A stretch of 64,000 bases of DNA from assembly GCA_027625915.1 (NCBI GenBank), contig JANTQA010000026.1, positions 5,332,001 through 5,396,000 on the forward strand, read 5' to 3'. The notes under the pieces are model-generated. The model saw only the letters and a program-made list of their open reading frames with translations, had not been told where the DNA came from and did not search any database. Both the position numbers and the translations under genes were made by a program. This DNA is from Anaeramoeba flamelloides (taxonomy: Eukaryota > Metamonada > Anaeramoebidae). This document shows, piece after piece, positions 54,325-64,000 of this stretch. The stretch's first letter is position 1, and the number at the start of each line of letters is the position of its first letter.

Positions 54325-55353
54325 AATCAATTCCAAAAATGGGGCACACCTTCAAAATAAATTTAAATCTAAGAAAAGTGATATTTGACTCTTAAATAGA
54401 AACATTAGATATTAACAATCAATGTAAATAATTTTAAAGTTAATTATTTATCATTTTTTTTTCATTATTTTTGGATTTTGATTTTCAATAATTTTTTTTA
54501 TTTTTTGGATTCTTTTTTTTTTCAAAACTTTTCGAAAATCTCAAAATCACTTTAAAATGAAATTTAAAAGTTTTCATTCTGATCACAAAAAAAAAATTTT
54601 TTTTTTTCTCTCAAAAAGAAAAAAGATTCTTTTGTTATCGAGAAAAAATTTTTTGAAAAAAAATCATGATATGGGGTGCTAGAGCACATTGCCTACAAAC
54701 AGACCTTATTATTATTAATGGAAGTGTGAATACTGAATGTATTATTAATGATATTATCAAAAAAATCAAAGGAAATTCAACTCGCTAATTCAGAATATAG
54801 TGAATTGAAATGGATTTTCCAAAAGGATGGAGCTTGTCCACATACTCCAAAAAAAAAACTCAAACTTACTTAAATCGGGGATGTAATGTTCTGGACCCTT
54901 GACCCTCAATTTCACAAATTTAAATCCAATTGGGAATTTATGGATACTAAACTGAAAAATTGTAACAAAAAAACGAAGAAGAATTTTTAAAATTTTCACT
55001 AATGTATGAAATACTTTGAGTTGGGAAACCTAAGATAATTAGTAAACTCTATATTTAAAAGGATAGATTTAGTTATCAATAGACAAGCTGAATCTATTAA
55101 TAGTTTTTATTAATTTTTCTTTCAATAAAAATGGATTTTTTGGTAACCGTGTTCCAAAAATAGAGGTACACTTTTTTTTATTTTTTCTTTTTTATTTTTC
55201 GAATTGAATTTTAAATTTACTATAAAATATATAAATAGTATTAATTAAATATTTTCGGGTCTTTTATTATTTTAATGTTCAAATATTATGTATTTTGGAG
55301 TATATTTTTATTAAAGCAATTTTTTTTTATGTACCATTTTTTGGAATTGAGTT
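54325..55353 (+). mobile_element. Tc1/mariner-like transposon, dead transposase, copy 2
   Basis: Near-identical to 15856-16894 along its full length, including the degenerate transposase region (TGGGGTGCTAG, then GGATGGAGCTTGTCCACA) and the same interrupting stops. Inverted termini (AATCAATTCCAAAAATGGG at the left, TTTTTTGGAATTGAGTTT at the right) and TA flanks. Small indels in poly(A) runs are the main differences. Confidence 0.85.
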
Positions 55354-55421
55354 TATATAAAAATTTCTTTAAAAATTAATAAAAAAAGGATCGTTTCTCA
55401 ATAGTATTTTTTTTTTTTTCT

Positions 55422-56200
55422 ACATATGGCCTTAATAATATTAGGCACTATTTTTTTCTGATTATCATTTTTCGAAAGTAATTTTATAACTTAATTCAAT
55501 CAACTACAGTCAGTTTCACTTTTAAGGCACAAACTTTCAACGAAATTTAAGGCACAAAAAAATCTCAAATTAAAGCAGATTTTTTGGAAATTGTTTTTTT
55601 TACAATTTATTTTACTAGAATTTGAATTTTGTGCCTTAATTTGAGATTTTTTTTTGTGCCTTAAATTTCGTAGAAAGTTTGTGTCTTAAAAGTGAAACTT
55701 ACTGTACTGAGATAAATTTTTTTAGAATAAAAGCACTCTCAACTTTTGAATATCGAAAATATTTTTTGAAATTAATGTGCACTTTTTTATTTTTTTTTTG
55801 AAAAATTGGGGTTCCGAAAAGTTTGAAATCAAAGAATAAGTTAATATATTAAATTAGAATGCTTTTCCAGAGAGTTTATCTTTTTAGTTTAACTTTTTTT
55901 TTAATTTTACCATTTAAAAATAAAAAACATTTGAAGACCAAATTAGTGCCTTTTGTGAAAATATAATTCCCATAATTTAATATTTGTTTTAGTAAATGAG
56001 TTAAAACAAGATACTGTATCTAAAAATATACATAATTTCAAGTATGAATTCAATGATTTTGGTAAAAAATATTTTCAAGAAAAAGTTAAATTGAAACTTT
56101 ATTTATTTTCATTTTTTCATTTAGTTTTTTTAATTGTACTAATGGAGTGTTTGATCAGTTTTCCATTTTTAATGTTTTTTGGGTCGTTGGGACATATAAA
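55422..56200 (-). repeat. Family-R repeat, left arm of a large inverted pair
   Basis: Reverse complement of 62820-63415 at roughly 90 percent identity by eye once an inserted MITE (55507-55704) is skipped. Shared blocks: GTGCCTTTTGTGAAAATATA, AGAGAGTTTATCTTTTTAGT, GATCAGTTTTCCATTTTTA, GGGACATATAAAA. Non-coding. The arms face each other across the TAF4-like gene. Confidence 0.85.
55507..55704. mobile_element. CAGTCAGT-type palindromic MITE with clean TA duplication
   Basis: CAGTCAGTTTCACTTTTAAG at the left and CTTAAAAGTGAAACTTACTG at the right; an almost perfect hairpin. TA at 55505-55506 and 55705-55706. The orthologous position in the 63.3-kb repeat arm lacks it, giving a filled/empty pair. 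Confidence 0.9.
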
Positions 56201-56694
56201 AGTAAATCAATCGAACTTTTTTAAGAATCTAATTATACTTATTGAATTTTTTTTACAGATATAATAAAGTATTTATTGCCATTTAGAAACAAATAAAATC
56301 AATAAAAAAACCCATTTATCAACTTTATAGATTGAATTATAATTTTTAAAATAATTTCATTTTCCAAATTAAATTTTTAGTAAAAAGTTCTGAATCCTTT
56401 TTTTGTTTGAATTTTTCATTGGATAAACCAAAAAGAAAAATTTTTAAAGATTTTTTATTTTTAAAAAAATCTCACTTTTAGTAAATTCTGAGAGTCTGTA
56501 TGAACAAATAACCTTGAAACTTCAATTTTTTTCTTATTTTACAAATGTATGAAAAATAAATGAAAAAGATTCAAACCTTGTAGATTCGAAAAAAAAATGG
56601 TTATTTCTTTTATTCACAAATATTTACTAAATTTCTGGAAATATAAAAGATTGACTAATATTTTTTTTCGGAATATTAAGAGTATAAAAAAAAA

Positions 56695-57235
56695 TTAACT
56701 CAAATTCAAAATTTTGAACACACCAAAATTCAATTTTGGAAAAAAAAATCTTATTTATATAAATTTAGATAAAATACTAAATTAGAACCGTTTAATAAAC
56801 GGAATTGTAACAGTTTTTTTATAAATTTCAATACTAACTAAACAAAAAATAAATAATTATTAATACTAATAAATTATCAGTGTGTTAAAAAAATTGTAGA
56901 TAACAAAACAAAAAATGAATTGGTAAGTTAGTTCAGATTCTCTTTAAGGAAAATTGACCGACCAAAGGCTTAGAGACTCTCAACTAATTTTATTTAAGTT
57001 CTTCTATTTGAAATAACTCAACTTTTCTATAATATCAATCGTTGAAAAAAATTACAATTGAACTAAACAAGTTAGATAATTTAAAAATTAAATGAAAGGA
57101 AAAGAAAAAACTCAAAGATGAAAAAATGATTTTCATATTTTGCAAAAATCAAAAGTATTTCCAATTCAAATGAAATTATATTTTTGGGGTTCTTTTAACT
57201 GTTTTAAATATGTGTAAAATTTTGATTTTAAGTTA
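56695..57235 (-). mobile_element. Tc1-like non-autonomous element, family B copy 3
   Basis: Begins AACTCAAATTCAAAATTTTG (then AACACACC) and ends with TTCTTTTAACTGTTTTAAA, TGTGTAAAATTTTGATTTTA; this end aligns with 24580-24640. The interior aligns with 15145-15290 in reverse complement (CTTTTGATTTTTGCAAA, CAACGATTGATA). Diverged and non-coding. Confidence 0.6.
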
Positions 57236-58413
57236 TGTATATATTAAAATCATTTATTTGATAATAAAGTTTATTATTATTATTATTAGAATCGGTATTT
57301 TGAATTGGTTTTGTTTGTTTGAAGATATTTAAAAAATTGAAAAATAATTTTAAAGTCTATTTATACCTTTAATCTTCTGGTTTTTAATAACCAACTGAAA
57401 AAAATACTATTAGGTTATTAATTATCGAAATAAAAAATTCATATTAAAAAGTCTTTATTTTGGTTGAAATCTGTTGTTTTCCAGGTAGATATAAGAGTAT
57501 TTTGGGTAAATTTTTAACTATAGGTTAGTTTATATATATATATATATATATATTCAACAAAAAGGAAAATATAATTCAAAATCCCTTTTGAAGAAGGAAA
57601 TTCAATTTTTTGAAGATTTTTAATAATTATTGTAATTTTTTTGAAATTAAGTAGATTTTTTTTAAAAGATTTATTTAAATTTTAGTGGTTTTATTTTTAA
57701 AGTTTATTTTGAAAAACTTCGTTTTACAGAAAATAACTTTCTTTCTTCTTTGAACAAAAATAATTTTTTTATAGTGATTCAGGGAAAATGTTAGTTTTTG
57801 AAGTTTTCAAAAATTTCAAAAAAATGATCAAACTTTTTAAAGAACAAAAATTCTTTTCTGAAAATATCATAAAAAGGAAACTCAGTCTTGTAACAAAAAA
57901 GCTGTTCACTTAATTTTTAAATTTCAAGAAGTTGTAAAACATTAATGAATTTTTCTCTCAAACCTATGAGAATTTTTTTTTTTATGTCGAGAGTTCCTTT
58001 TGAATCAATAATAACGAGTTTAAAATCTTTTGCTTGGTTTTGACTTTTCTTTTGAAAAATCCATCAATCCCGTGGTTAACATTTGTAAATCTTCTGTACT
58101 TTATTAATAGTATCTAATTCCATACTTTGTGGAAATCATTTTGTTTGAATAAAAAGATTTCAATAATATCAGTAATGTTTAAAATTTCATATTTTTTAAA
58201 TGGAAACCTCACCCTTAAACGAAAAGATTTTAATAAAACACTTGAGACAAAATTTAAATCACAAACGTTTTTCACTTGATAACAATAATCATTACTTTCA
58301 GCTCTTATATTGGTATTTTATATTTAAAGCATGCGAATATCAAAGATTCTTAATAAAAGATAGGATTGTTTTTTCATTTTTTTCTTTTTAATTCCAATCA
58401 ATTATTTGGCAAG
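57236..58413. other. 5' flank of TAF4-like gene
   Basis: No coding sequence. It includes an (ATT)n stretch at about 57271-57287 and (TA)n at about 57531-57552. The in-frame ORF start at 58366 uses TTT-rich sequence upstream of the chosen ATG. Confidence 0.5.
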
Positions 58414-60175
58414 ATGAACAACGATTCTGCTTATGTTGATCCTTCGGAGTCAAAGCGTAATCAAAATGCACAAACACAGCCAGTTTCTCAATTACCTCAA
58501 ACTGTACCAAATATAACTGTCAACCAAACACCCCTATATACTCGACCAAAAAGAAGAACAAGATCGCAAACAAGGTCATTAGTGCGTAGCCAACTGCAAG
58601 CAGGGATACCGATCATTAATGATTTACAAGCACTGCCAGTCTATGATCCGATCGAAACAATCACTGGAACAGTCAAGGGAAGAGGCCGTGGAAGAGGCCG
58701 TGGAAGAGGCCGTGGAAGAGTCAAGGGAAGAGGGAAGGTTAAGGGAAGAGGGAAGGGTAGAGGAAGAGGAAAGGGCAGGGGAAAGGGCAGAGGAAAAGGA
58801 AGAGGCAAGGGCAGGGGAAAAGGTCGGGGAACAGGAAGAGGAAAATCAAAACTGGCAGAAACACCTTTAATTAACACCAATATCCCACAAACTGGGCAAC
58901 AAATTAATCAGCAACTACTACAACAGCAGCAGCAACCATTTGTTGTTCAACAACAACAACAACAATTACAACAACAACAACTCCAACTACAACAACAACA
59001 ACAACCACAGCCGCAACAATTTCTACAACCACAGCAAATACCACAACAACAAAATGTAAACACAAGAACACGAACACGTAACAAAGGTAAACGGAGCGAT
59101 GGGAGGGTGAAAAGAAAAAGAAATAACTTGGATGGGCTAATAGCAGACTCAAGTAGCGAGAGCGATCAAGGCGTTCCATATCGAGATGGTGTATATGACA
59201 GTGGTTCCGAATATTCAGAATCTGACGAAGAGCGTAATGATGAATTTATCAACCAGATCCAAAAAGCACACAAGCAATTAATGACGATGAAAAAGCAAAA
59301 CAAATTAGAGAATTTAAATCTCCAAGAGCAACTCAGAAAGCGTTTTAGTACCAAGGTCATATCAGTTGCACAGAAATTTTTAAATTACGCTGATTTAAAA
59401 CATGACTTTTTATCAAAATTTTTACAAGAAAGGAAAAAAAAAAGAGCGGAAAACGGGCCAAATAAATCTGATCTCTCGATCATTTCGCCATCTTTAAATT
59501 TAAATTTTTTACGTCAACAACACATGAATTTCTCAGATTTGAACCAACAAGAAATTTCAAAAAGAATTCAACAAATTGTCATTGCACAATCAATGGAGCC
59601 ACCTTCTGAAAATGTAATTTTATTAATTTCGATGGCTCTCGAAAATAAATTAAAGGAAATTTTGGAATGGTTAATCCACATTTCTAGATGTAGAAATGAA
59701 GTTACCAAAGATTATTTTTCTACTCAAGAATTAGATAATACCGAAAAGCAGTTGAAAAGGATTGAAAATATGGAAATTGAAAAAGAAAAATTACTCATGC
59801 AAAAAAATAATATCCAACCTGATTTAAATGAAAATGCAAATAAACAAGTTAAAGACTCTTTAATTGGGAATGAAAATGAAATAATTTTGGATGAAAACAT
59901 TTTTAATATTAATAATTCTGAAAATCTGAAAAGTGAAAAAGATCATAGCAATAATAACAAGAGTGATTTTAATGGGAATCAACAACAACAAACACAATTA
60001 CAACAGTCACAACCACAACAAATAACATTAGAATTAGAACAAAAGGATCATCCACAATTACAAATATTACAACAGCAGGAACAACAAGAATTACAATTAA
60101 ATGATCAACAACAAGATCAACAAATAATATCACAACAACAAGATCAAGATCAACAACAAGATCAAGGCCAAGATC

Positions 60176-60213
<38 letters not shown>

Positions 60214-61528
60214 AATCAAGAACAACAGAATCAAGAACCAATAGAAGAAGAAAAAATGGAAATAGAATTGGAACCAAGCTATCAACAGCAACAACAAAAA
60301 GTAGAATTAACACAACAACAAATATTACAGCAGCAGCAACGGCAACTAGAAGAAGAAGAAAAAATAATAAAACAACAAAAAATCCAACAACAGCTTGAAG
60401 AAAAAGAAAAACTGCTTTTACAAGAAAAAAAAAATAAATTACTTCTCGAACAAAAAAAAAAAAAAGAACTCTGGGAAAAAAGATATCTAGAGTCTTTAAA
60501 TTTTTATCGAAGCCAATTACCCGAGCAAAATTATCCAATTCTTGTAGAAGATTTAGAAAAAAGAATAAAATTGACGCAACAAAGAATATTATATGGGCAA
60601 AAGTATTTACTTAGTATCCAAGATCCCAACGAAAAAGAAATATATTCAAATAAACTTTTGGAATTAGAAACGAAATTTAAACAAAAACAAAATCTGTTAT
60701 TCAGAATTAAATCACAAAAAAAGTTAAATAATCCAATTGGAACTACAAATATTAAAGAAAAAATCGAAATGATCTCTTCAAAATTCCAAGGCTCAAACCA
60801 ACAGATCACAGCTGAACAATCAATGTGGAAACCAATTGTTCCCAGTTTACAAATTGTAAGTTTTTCTAATTTCTTTTCATTTTTTAGTTTTTTTGATTTT
60901 GAGTTTTTAATTTTTTATTAAAAGGATTTTGAAACTGTTTCAATGTTGAGAGAAAAATGTTGGACACAGAAAAATGGTTGGACACCATTTTTAATTGGAA
61001 ACATTAGTCAAATTCAAAATCAAATCCTATTGATAACTAGATGATTTTTATATAAATCCAGGTTTAAAGGTGTTACAAGTTTATTAATCTATGGTGTGTG
61101 TAGAATACTCATTTTAATGGTTGGTTACTAAAGTAGATCATGCTATTTTAATAAAAAACCAAGTTCTCGTAAAGCTTACTATTAATTCTAAAAATGGTAA
61201 TTTTTAAACTTGCTTTAGATTATAAGAGATAAGGTTTTGAAAAAGTAGAATTACATTAATACTTATTCTAATAAGTAGATTATTGTTATTTTCTTTAGTT
61301 ATTTCACAAACGAAAGAAATTAAAAATCATTTTCAGTAATGTTCGCAATTAAAATTGGTGTCCAACTATTTTTCTCTGTCCAACATTTTTCTCCCAACAG
61401 TCAATCAAAATCCTTTCTTCTGTTCATAAATTCTTTATTTTTATTTTATTTTTTTTTTTTAGGGAAATAATTTTTTTTTATTTATTATCCAAATGTTAAG
61501 AAACAAAAAAAATAAAAGACACAAGTAA
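58414..61528 (+). CDS. TFIID subunit TAF4-like, Gln- and Arg/Gly-rich
   Basis: Start ATG at 58414 ([13 protein letters not shown]). Exon 1 runs to 60855 (814 residues), where GTAAGT follows; a tentative last exon 61463-61528 (GNNFFLFI, then [11 protein letters not shown]) gives about 835. Order: basic N-terminus; a pure Arg/Gly/Lys tract (58670-58850); poly-Gln (58915-59055); acidic Ser/Glu block; then about residues 361-450 a histone-fold-like region matching TAF4 ([44 protein letters not shown]) followed by a charged coil ([20 protein letters not shown]); a second large Gln tract (59985-60240); and a Glu/Lys/Gln coiled coil. TAF4 pairs with TAF12 in TFIID. Gln richness N-terminal to the histone fold is typical of animal TAF4; the second Gln tract after it is unusual. 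The assignment rests on the histone-fold block alone. The intron holds a MITE. Confidence 0.68.
58670..58850 (+). repeat. Arg/Gly/Lys coding microrepeat
   Basis: About 60 codons of GRGRGKG type built from GGAAGAGGC, GGAAGAGGA and GGGAAGAGG units. RG-rich tracts commonly bind RNA or nucleic acid and can be arginine-methylated. GC is much higher than in the surroundings. The repeat also opens antisense frames, which I reject. Confidence 0.85.
60941..61401 (-). mobile_element. 460-bp TA-type MITE, copy 2, in the TAF4 intron
   Basis: Full-length reverse-complement match to 37440-37899: TGTTGAGAGAAAAATGTTGG at the left and AACATTTTTCTCCCAACAGT at the right. It occupies most of the 607-nt intron 60856-61462; without it the intron would be about 150 nt. 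Confidence 0.85.
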
Positions 61529-62819
61529 ATAAATTCAAGAAAATTTAAATTAATTTAAATTTAAGGGATCAGTCTTTCACGGTAACAGGACAAAATTTTA
61601 AAATATGTTATTGGTGATATTCTCTACTTACAAATTTTGTGGATATGCCAAGTGTTAAAAAATTCTAATTGACTAAGAAACCTCATAAAAGAAAATTTTT
61701 ATAAGAGATCAAATTTTTTTTACATTTTTTATGAAAACAAGAATTATTATTAAATTCATTTTATTTCTTACATTATAAAAAGTTTTTTCTTTGTTTATTA
61801 CTATTTTCATCACTTTTACACCATAAATAGTTTTTATTGTAATAAATATTAAAATGAAGAATTTTTTTTCTTTTTTGAGAGAATTATTTTGGTTAACATA
61901 AAAAATTCTTTTATTTTATCATATTGAAATTATTATATTGTTTTAATAAGGATAGATATAACCATTAAAGTTTGAAATTCATTTAAAAAATTCAAGAAAT
62001 TTTGTTTTTGTTTTTAACATGAAACTTGATTTTTTCAAAATAATATTTTTTAAAAGATATTTAGGAATTACTTAATTTTATCCTCAAAACTCAAAATCAA
62101 TTTTTTTATTCTAAAAATGATTGAAATTATTTTCAGGGTTTTTGTAATTAAGGTAAAATAATTCGTTAAAAAAATTTTTATAAGTTAAAAAAAATTTTTT
62201 TTTTATTTTTTGAAAATTTAAAACATTATTTTTTTCCAAACCTGAAACTATTAAAGAATTAGTTTTTACTTATATAATCTAAATTTAATTGATAAAATTT
62301 TGTCAAACTTTTATCAAATTTAGAATTATTTAATCTCCTGTTCCCCAATTAATTTTATTTGATGAGATTTAAATTGAAAAATTAATCAAAGAAAAATAAT
62401 AACAAAACAATTTTTAAAAGTGAAATCAAGACTTTCCAACATAAAACTAAAAAATATCATACACTATTTTCAAGAATTAATTTAATTGCTTATAATAATA
62501 TTAGCTTACTTTTTTTAGCTTGATATTGAAAATATCTGAATTTTGTAATTCAAAAAATAGACTCAAATTAATAAATTGTTTAAATGAGGTTGACTAATTC
62601 ATTTCATTTGTCAAAACACAAATTACAAAAAAAAAATTGTTTTTAGGATCTCAACTAAATTTCATTTTATTTTTTAAAAATACTAGCCCCTTAATGTTAC
62701 TTTGTAAAGTCTTGAGAAAAAAAAAAAATTGATAAATAAAATTTTCAAATTAATAATATAATTTATGTAAACTTTGTTTTGGTCAAAGGGGTATCCACAA
62801 AAAAACATTTTTTTCAAAT
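61529..62819. other. Intergenic, no gene seen
   Basis: AT-rich 3' flank of the TAF4-like gene. TTAAGGGATCAGTC at 61562 and GACTAGCCCCTTAA-like sequence near 62680 faintly recall the TTAAGGGACTA-type termini, but the match is too weak to call an element. Confidence 0.4.
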
Positions 62820-63415
62820 ATCAATTATTTTATATGTCCCTACGAACCAAAAAATACTAAAAATGGAAAACTGATCAAATACCTTCCATTAAAAAAATTT
62901 TAAAAACTAAATGAAAAAATAAAAAAAAATAAAGTTTCAATTTAACTTTTTCTTGAAAACGTTTTTTGCCAAAATCATTGAATTCACACTTGAAATTATG
63001 TATACTTTTAGATACACTCTCTTGTTTTAACTCATTTACTAAAACAAATTCTAAATTATGGGGAATTATATTTTCACAAAAGGCACTAATTTGGTCTTCA
63101 AATGTTTTTTTTAGTTTTAAATGGTAAAATTAAAAAAAAGTTAAACTAAAAAGATAAACTCTCTGGAAAGGCATTCTAATTTAATATATTAACTTATTCT
63201 TTGATTTCAAACTTTTCTCAACCCCAATTTTTCAAACAAAATAAAAAATGCACATTAATTTCAAAAAATATTTTCGATATTCAAAAGTTGAGAGTGTTTT
63301 TATTCTAAAAACATTTATTCCGGTGACTAATTTAATTAAGTTATAAACTTAATTTCGAAAAATATTAATCAGAAAAAAATAGTGCTTAATTTTATTAAGG
63401 ACATATAATTGACCT
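62820..63415 (+). repeat. Family-R repeat, right arm of a large inverted pair
   Basis: Inverted partner of 55422-56200 (see that entry) and direct partner of 17575-17860. It lacks the MITE found in the left arm. It joins directly to the family-S repeat at 63416. Confidence 0.85.
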
Positions 63416-64000
63416 TTGAAGAAAAAATAAGAAATAAGTAGAATAATACACATCAAAGAATTGTTGATATATGTCAGTAAGAAAACTAATTAATCAATAA
63501 ATTTTCTTAAAAATTTCAAAACTCAAATTCTTAATGAGGTGCTAATTGAAAAAAACAAGAATGTTCGTTTTGACCTTCTACTGGTATTTGAATTCTAAAT
63601 AGGAAACAATTTCCACTTCATTTAACATACTTTTCTTTTAGAAATCAAGCCCCTAAACGAAGTGTGTTGGTATTTGTGGTCTCTATTTGAAAAAGGAAAT
63701 GAAAATGAAGTGAAAATTTTTCACATTTATTAATCAAATATCTTGGATCAAAGATCAAATAAAATTACTATAGAAATAAATATGATTTCTCAACAATCAT
63801 TTCCATGGTTTCAATATCATTAGAATAGTACTTTTTTACCAAGTGACTATTGATCTTGCAATAAAAAAAACTTTTGCAACTGAATTAGGTTTTAAAAAAA
63901 AAATCGAAAAAAAAAAACAAAAATGTGCAAAAATGTGAAAAAATGATTTCAATTTTGAAAATTTCCAAAATAAAATTTTTCTTCTAATATTTATACAAAC
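63416..64000 (+). repeat. Family-S repeat, copy 2, running off the window
   Basis: Aligns with 21977-22420 in direct orientation, both ending in a TTCTTC-TAT...CAAAC block at the right edge. It is interrupted by the MITE at 63579-63747. Confidence 0.6.
63579..63747. mobile_element. Short MITE, copy 3 of 3
   Basis: TACTGGTATTTGAATTCTAA at the left and TTATTAATCAAATATCTTGG at the right form imperfect inverted ends, with TTCCACTTCATTT / AAATGAAGTGAAA inside. It sits in the family-S repeat at a point uninterrupted in the 22-kb copy. Confidence 0.7.

Noticed and set aside
59969-60538. Val/Leu-rich minus-strand ORF that looks membrane-like
   Set aside because: Antisense of CAA-rich Gln codons in the TAF4-like gene; hydrophobicity is an artefact.
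61562-62690. Possible 1.1-kb TTAAGGG-type element
   Set aside because: Only about ten terminal bases resemble the family and the inverted match is poor.

Overview
This is a eukaryotic nuclear window from a very AT-rich protist. Coding and non-coding DNA are both A/T dominated, genes carry GT-AG introns, and gene density is low. The proteins are ordinary eukaryotic regulators (TFIID subunit, BET-type bromodomain protein, ubiquitin protease, cyclic nucleotide phosphodiesterase, DENN/RhoGEF/PH/FYVE fusion, ribosomal protein uL15). Fused DENN-RhoGEF-PH-FYVE proteins and large secreted Cys-rich/membrane proteins with a bacterial-like SBBP propeller suggest a free-living amoeboid protist. An Anaeramoeba-like genome is my best guess, but nothing in the window proves it. 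TAA, TAG and TGA all behave as stops.

Layout. 1-1305 (-): 3' part of a nucleotidyltransferase-fold gene of unusually high GC, running off the left edge. 1.3-7.2 kb: intergenic, with decayed DNA transposons and MITEs. 7.2-14.1 kb (+): a large SBBP propeller / Cys-rich / multi-TM membrane protein gene that looks recently dead, with a 1.37-kb transposon in one intron. 14.5 kb: a doubtful small ORF. 15-17.9 kb: Tc1/mariner-like copies and repeats. 18.2-21.1 kb (-): an acidic repeat protein with 14 tandem units and 28 FDF motifs. 21-24.9 kb: repeats. 24.9-25.8 kb (-): PDE catalytic domain. 27.9-36.3 kb (+): DENN-RhoGEF-PH-FYVE gene with a 3.6-kb and a 1.3-kb intron. 39.5-40.3 kb (-): ribosomal protein uL15 (L27a) in three exons. 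43.2-45.2 kb (+): bromodomain plus ET domain. 46.8-49.6 kb (-): USP25/28-like deubiquitinase, split by a frameshift in a homopolymer. 52.3-52.7 kb (-): small acidic hypothetical. 54-57.2 kb: transposon cluster. 58.4-61.5 kb (+): TAF4-like TFIID subunit. 61.5-64 kb: repeats.

The genes do not form one pathway. BET and TAF4 are both transcription factors, and PDE and the DENN/RhoGEF protein are signalling and membrane-traffic proteins, but nothing suggests co-regulation. The most informative non-gene structure is the transposon history. At least seven families of short TA-flanked inverted-repeat elements are present, several in multiple copies, some nested, and some datable against an empty copy in the same window.
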